Below are positions 6,083-9,022 of a stretch of DNA of 9,022 bases, one piece after another. This DNA comes from Clostridium sp. CAG:575. GTDB taxonomy: Bacteria; Bacillota; Clostridia; TANB77; CAG-508. Numbering within the stretch: position 1 is the first letter of the stretch; every line of letters starts with the position of its first letter. The translations under genes and the position numbers were made by a program. The notes under the pieces were generated by a model that was not told the origin of the DNA, made no database searches, and saw only the letters and a program-made list of their open reading frames with translations. The DNA lies in NCBI GenBank assembly GCA_000435535.1, contig FR884503.1, forward strand, positions 1 through 9,022, written 5' to 3'.

Positions 6083-7342
6083 TTGGAAAAATTAGTAATA
6101 ACAGGACCTACTCCTCTAAAAGGAGAAGTAGAAATAAATGGTGCAAAAAACGCAGCTGTAGCAATATTACCAGCTACACTTTTAATAGATGGTATTTGTA
6201 CAATTAATAATTTACCAAACATTAGTGATGTACAAATATCTTGCCAAATCTTAGAAGAACTTGGTGCAAAAATAACTTGGAATAATCCAAATGAAATCAC
6301 AATAGATACACGAGAAATAAAAACAACTAAAGCGCCTTTAGATTTAACAAGTAAATTCAGAGCATCTTATTATTTAATTGGAAGTATGCTTGGTAGAATG
6401 GGAGAAGTTGAAGTTGGAATGCCTGGTGGGTGTAAGCTAGGAGCAAGACCTATTGATCAACACATTAAAGGATTTGAATTATTAGGAACAAACGTAGAAG
6501 TTGGAAAAGGTACTATTCATGCAAAAGCTAAATGTTTAACAGGAACATCTATATATATGGATATTGTATCTGTTGGAGCAACTATAAATATAATGTTAGC
6601 AGCAGTTTTAGCAAAAGGAACAACAATCATTGATAATGCTGCAAAAGAACCTCATATAGTTGATGTTGCAAACTTTTTAAACACTATGGGAGCAGATATA
6701 AGAGGCGCTGGAACAGATGTAATTAAAATAAACGGTGTTGAAAAATTACATGGAGATGCTACTTATTCAGTAGTTCCAGACCAAATAGAAGCCGGTACAT
6801 TTATGTTAGCAGCAATTGCCTCAAAAGGAGACTTGTTAATTAAAAACTGTATAACAAAACACTTAGATTCAATAACAGCTAAAATATTAGAAATTGGTGG
6901 AAATGTCGAAGATTTTGGTGATAGTATTCACGTATGGTATACAAAAAGACCCAATAAAGCAAATATAAAAACCTTACCTTACCCTGGATTTCCAACAGAT
7001 CTACAACCTCAAATGGGAGTTGTTCTATGTACTGCAAATGGTACAAGCATAATAAATGAAAGTATTTGGGAATCAAGATTCCAATATACAGAAGAACTAA
7101 ACAAAATGGGAGCAAAAATAACAGCTCAAGGTAAAACAGCAATATTTGAAGGTGTTGACGAATTATTTGGCGCACCAGTATATTCTTCAGATTTAAGAGC
7201 CGGAGCAGCACTTATAATAGCTGGTGTATCTGCAAACGGTGTTACAGAAGTTTATAATCTAAATCATATTGATAGAGGATATGAACATATTGAAGATAAA
7301 TTTAGAAAAATTGGTGCAAATATTAAAAGAATAAAAGAATAA
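6083..7342 (+). CDS. murA: UDP-N-acetylglucosamine 1-carboxyvinyltransferase
   Basis: Catalyses the committed step of peptidoglycan synthesis: transfer of enolpyruvate from phosphoenolpyruvate to UDP-GlcNAc in the cytoplasm. It is the fosfomycin target. The substrate-binding NGAKNA block is at 19-24 (K22, N23). The active-site loop PGGCKLGARP (114-123) keeps the Cys (C117), so the enzyme should be fosfomycin-sensitive rather than carrying the Cys-to-Asp change. YPGFPTDLQPQ (300-310) has the conserved Asp (D305), and DLRAGAAL (370-377) and IDRGYE (396-401) hold conserved Arg residues. Length 419 is typical. The start is TTG: the first in-frame start after GGGGG at 6071-6075, 7 bases away, and it gives the expected MEKLVITG N terminus. 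An unusual start codon may limit translation. Firmicutes often have two MurA paralogues; whether another exists cannot be seen here. No terminator separates it from walJ. Confidence 0.97.
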   Translation: MEKLVITGPTPLKGEVEINGAKNAAVAILPATLLIDGICTINNLPNISDVQISCQILEELGAKITWNNPNEITIDTREIKTTKAPLDLTSKFRASYYLIGSMLGRMGEVEVGMPGGCKLGARPIDQHIKGFELLGTNVEVGKGTIHAKAKCLTGTSIYMDIVSVGATINIMLAAVLAKGTTIIDNAAKEPHIVDVANFLNTMGADIRGAGTDVIKINGVEKLHGDATYSVVPDQIEAGTFMLAAIASKGDLLIKNCITKHLDSITAKILEIGGNVEDFGDSIHVWYTKRPNKANIKTLPYPGFPTDLQPQMGVVLCTANGTSIINESIWESRFQYTEELNKMGAKITAQGKTAIFEGVDELFGAPVYSSDLRAGAALIIAGVSANGVTEVYNLNHIDRGYEHIEDKFRKIGANIKRIKE

Positions 7343-7352
7343 AAGAATAAAA
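7329..7352 (+). repeat. three tandem copies of GAATAAAA over the murA stop codon
   Basis: The octamer GAATAAAA occurs three times in a row, starting at 7329, 7337 and 7345. The murA stop TAA (7340-7342) lies in the second copy. Because the unit is 8 bp, gain or loss of a copy upstream of the stop would change the reading frame of the last residues only. It is probably a slippage product. Confidence 0.6.
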
Positions 7353-7397
7353 ACAAATTTGAAAAATCAAAATAAATATCAAAGGAAGAAAAACAAA

Positions 7398-8186
7398 ATG
7401 TTTAATTTTTGCAGTTTATATAGTGGAAGTAGTGGAAACAGTCTATTTGTAGAATCCGAAAATACAAAACTATTAGTAGATGCTGGTATCAGCAGTAAAA
7501 AAATAGAAACAGCTTTAACAAATTTAGAAATAGACCCAAGCTCTATTAATGGAATATTAATTACCCATGAACATTCTGACCATGTACAAGGTTTAGGAAC
7601 ATTTGCAAAAAAATTCAATTTACCTGTATATGTAAATCAAAAAACATTAGATGCAATGCCGAATCAAAAAGATAAAATATCAGAAAAAAATATTAAAATT
7701 ATTAAAAATGAGGAAAAATTTGAAATTGGAGATTTAAAAATTAAACCTTTTTCGATTCCTCATGATGCTGCTAATCCATGTGGTTTTAATATTATACATG
7801 ATAATAAAAAAATAAGTATTGCAACAGACATTGGACATATGACAAATGGAATTATAAAAAATTTAGAAGATAGTATCTTTATTATGTTAGAGGCAAACTA
7901 TGATCCTGAAGTACTAAAATTTTCTAAATATCCTTACATATTAAAAAGTAGAATCGCTGGTCCAACAGGACATCTACCAAACGAGATAGCAGGAAAAACA
8001 ATTGCACACTTACTTAATTCTGGATTACAACAAGCAATTTTGGGACATTTAAGCAAAGAAAGCAATTTTCCAGAACTAGCCTATAAAACAGTAATTGATG
8101 AAGTTATTTCAAGTAATTATGATGAAAATTCATTAAAATTAAGTGTAGCTAGCAGAGATATTCCTGGAAACAAAATTATTATATAA
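7398..8186 (+). CDS. walJ: WalJ/YycJ-type metallo-beta-lactamase-fold hydrolase
   Basis: Metal-dependent phosphodiesterase-like protein of the YycJ group, encoded with the WalRK cell-wall regulators in many Firmicutes. The B. subtilis protein has been linked to DNA mismatch repair as a 5'-3' exonuclease; a cell-wall role is by association. I place the start at the ATG at 7398 (262 residues), not the TTG at 7359: AAAGGAAG (7381-7388) lies 9 bases before it, and the family begins MxFxxLxSGSSGNS, seen here as MFNFCSLYSGSSGNS. The metal motif THEHSDH gives H57, H59, D61 and H62. Further ligand candidates are H122 (IPHDAANP), D144 (ATDIGH) and H217 (ILGHLSKES). GPTGHLPN is at 188-195. The 55-bp gap to murA has no terminator, so the two are probably one operon. 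WalRKHI genes are not adjacent in this window. Confidence 0.88.
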   Translation: MFNFCSLYSGSSGNSLFVESENTKLLVDAGISSKKIETALTNLEIDPSSINGILITHEHSDHVQGLGTFAKKFNLPVYVNQKTLDAMPNQKDKISEKNIKIIKNEEKFEIGDLKIKPFSIPHDAANPCGFNIIHDNKKISIATDIGHMTNGIIKNLEDSIFIMLEANYDPEVLKFSKYPYILKSRIAGPTGHLPNEIAGKTIAHLLNSGLQQAILGHLSKESNFPELAYKTVIDEVISSNYDENSLKLSVASRDIPGNKIII

Positions 8187-8194
8187 TATTTTAT

Positions 8195-8220
8195 AAATTG
8201 CATATCTTTATATGCAATTT
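8195..8220 (+). terminator. intrinsic terminator after walJ
   Basis: AAATTGCATA (8195-8204) pairs perfectly with 8211-8220 around a short loop, giving an 11-bp stem if the T-A pair at the loop base is counted. It is followed by TTTTATTA. It begins 8 bases after the walJ stop. The stem is AT-rich, so termination may be partial and rlmH may receive some readthrough. Confidence 0.6.
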
Positions 8221-8299
8221 TATTATATATATTAATTTGCTTATTATTATAATAGCTTAAAATATTATATATTCTATAACAAGAAAGGTTTTGATATAT

Positions 8300-8779
8300 A
8301 TGTTAACAATAAATATAATTTGTATTGGAAAAATAAAAGAAGTATTTTTTAGAGATGCAATATCAGAATATAGCAAAAGACTATCTAAATATTGTAAATT
8401 AAATATTCAAGAATTACCAGATGAAAAAATACCAGAAAAAATAAATGATACAATTATAAATGAAATTAAAACAAAAGAATGCAATAATATCATAAATCAT
8501 ATAAAAAAAGATTCTTATATTATTTGTCTTGACTTAAAAGGTAAAGAATTATCTTCTGAAGAACTTTCTAAAAAAATTGATAATATCTCTATGACATCTA
8601 GTAATATAACTTTTATAATTGGCGGATCACTTGGATTAAATGAAAATATCTTAAAATTAGCAAATGAAAAAATTTGCTTTTCAAAACTTACCTTTCCACA
8701 TCAATTAATAAGAATATTTTTACTTGAACAACTCTTTCGTAGTTTTAAAATATCAAATGGAGAAACTTATCATAGATAA
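8300..8779 (+). CDS. rlmH: 23S rRNA (pseudouridine-1915-N3)-methyltransferase
   Basis: SPOUT-family methyltransferase that uses S-adenosylmethionine to methylate pseudouridine 1915 in helix 69 of 23S rRNA, acting on the assembled 70S ribosome. The ATG at 8300 gives MLTINIICIGKIKE, matching the family's MKIxIIAVGKLKE start and a length of 159 residues, as usual (155-160). The TTG at 8291 is only 2 bases from the ribosome binding site (AAGAAAGG, 8281-8288) and is rejected. The trefoil-knot SAM loop IIGGSLGL is at about 113-120. The C-terminal block FPHQLIRIFLLEQLFRSFKI ends in the signature GETYHR at the very C terminus, so the gene is intact. I see no certain promoter in the 8221-8280 gap, only AT-rich hexamers such as TATAAT at 8248-8253. 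It follows walJ here, as in many Firmicutes where the two lie close together. Confidence 0.95.
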   Translation: MLTINIICIGKIKEVFFRDAISEYSKRLSKYCKLNIQELPDEKIPEKINDTIINEIKTKECNNIINHIKKDSYIICLDLKGKELSSEELSKKIDNISMTSSNITFIIGGSLGLNENILKLANEKICFSKLTFPHQLIRIFLLEQLFRSFKISNGETYHR

Positions 8780-8795
8780 TTTATCATTTATAAAA

Positions 8796-8904
8796 TTTGT
8801 AGAGGAAATATAACGAATTAAACTAATATAGAATAAATTGTGGGACAAAAAGACTATAATAAAATTAAATTCATATTTTTTGGGGGCTTTATTTCCTCTA
8901 CAAA
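8796..8904. repeat. 109-bp unit bounded by 15-bp perfect inverted repeats
   Basis: TTTGTAGAGGAAATA at 8796-8810 is repeated as its reverse complement at 8890-8904. An imperfect inner dyad (about 8825-8839 with 8863-8877, 11 of 15 paired) continues the symmetry. The interior contains GTGGGACAAAAAG and T6-G5 stretches, unusual for the surroundings, and no coding sequence. No T-run follows on the plus strand, so it is a poor terminator for rlmH. A miniature transposable element or a structured RNA are both possible. The rest of the window (8905-9022) is almost purely A and T; I see only an AT stem (8924-8932 with 8940-8948). Confidence 0.5.
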
Positions 8905-9022
8905 ATTAAAAACAAAATATATTAATATTTTTATAATTTAAAAATATTATTTTATTTATATTTACTATCTTTAAAATAAATTAAAAAAACATAAAAAATT
9001 AAAAAGATATAAAAATATAAAT

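Noticed and set aside
6055..7211. Minus-strand frames within murA
   Set aside because: Antisense shadows; murA motifs and ribosome binding site are on the plus strand.
7359..7397. Longer N terminus of walJ from a TTG at 7359
   Set aside because: The extra 13 residues are not family-like and have no ribosome binding site, whereas the ATG at 7398 has AAAGGAAG at proper spacing and the expected MFNF start.
8291..8299. RlmH start at TTG 8291
   Set aside because: Only 2 bases from the ribosome binding site; the ATG at 8300 restores the usual family start and length.
8905..9022. AT stems at the right edge
   Set aside because: The sequence is nearly all A and T, so short complementary stretches are expected by chance; no gene or RNA signature seen.
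1..9022. CRISPR arrays, tRNA or rRNA genes, known riboswitches
   Set aside because: No regularly spaced 25-40 bp repeats, no cloverleaf with a T-loop GTTCRA core, and no leader with recognisable riboswitch motifs were found by reading.

Overview
The window is strongly AT-rich chromosomal DNA. It carries a stage II sporulation gene (spoIIR), a Clostridia-like MurA and strong AAGGAGG-type ribosome binding sites, often with A-rich leaders. This points to a low-GC endospore-forming Firmicute of the class Clostridia. I cannot name the genus from sequence alone. No tRNA, rRNA, CRISPR array, transposase gene or phage gene is visible. It reads mostly as ordinary core chromosome with two non-coding inverted-repeat elements set into gaps between genes.

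Layout. 14-721 (+): a TtcA-family tRNA thiolation enzyme, with little upstream sequence visible. 738-1037: a striking 300-bp nested inverted repeat filling the gap between two convergent genes. 1050-2780 (-): alpha-phosphohexomutase (phosphoglucomutase/phosphomannomutase). 3041-4291 (-): a UDPGP/UAP-type UDP-sugar pyrophosphorylase. 4442-4897 (-): an unrecognised small soluble protein with a near-consensus sigma-A promoter. 4898-5210: a divergent control region containing an 11-bp-phased triple repeat. 5211-5876 (+): SpoIIR. 6083-7342 (+): MurA, with a TTG start and its own extended -10 promoter. 7398-8186 (+): a WalJ/YycJ-type metallo-beta-lactamase-fold protein. 8300-8779 (+): RlmH, the 23S rRNA pseudouridine-1915 methyltransferase. 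8796-8904: a second, smaller inverted-repeat element. 8905-9022: A/T-only sequence with nothing I can call.

How the genes fit together. The minus-strand pair makes nucleotide sugar: the mutase interconverts hexose-6-phosphate and hexose-1-phosphate, and the pyrophosphorylase activates the 1-phosphate with UTP. Each appears to be its own transcription unit, because a good terminator-like hairpin separates them. The plus-strand block combines sporulation signalling (SpoIIR), the committed step of peptidoglycan synthesis (MurA), the cell-wall-linked WalJ hydrolase and a ribosome-maturation enzyme. murA and walJ are probably co-transcribed, since I see no terminator in the 55-bp gap. A hairpin plus T-run follows walJ.

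No wholly new multi-gene system is evident. The parts most worth a second look are the 300-bp nested palindrome (738-1037), the unknown protein at 4442-4897 with its phased upstream repeats, and the 109-bp element after rlmH.
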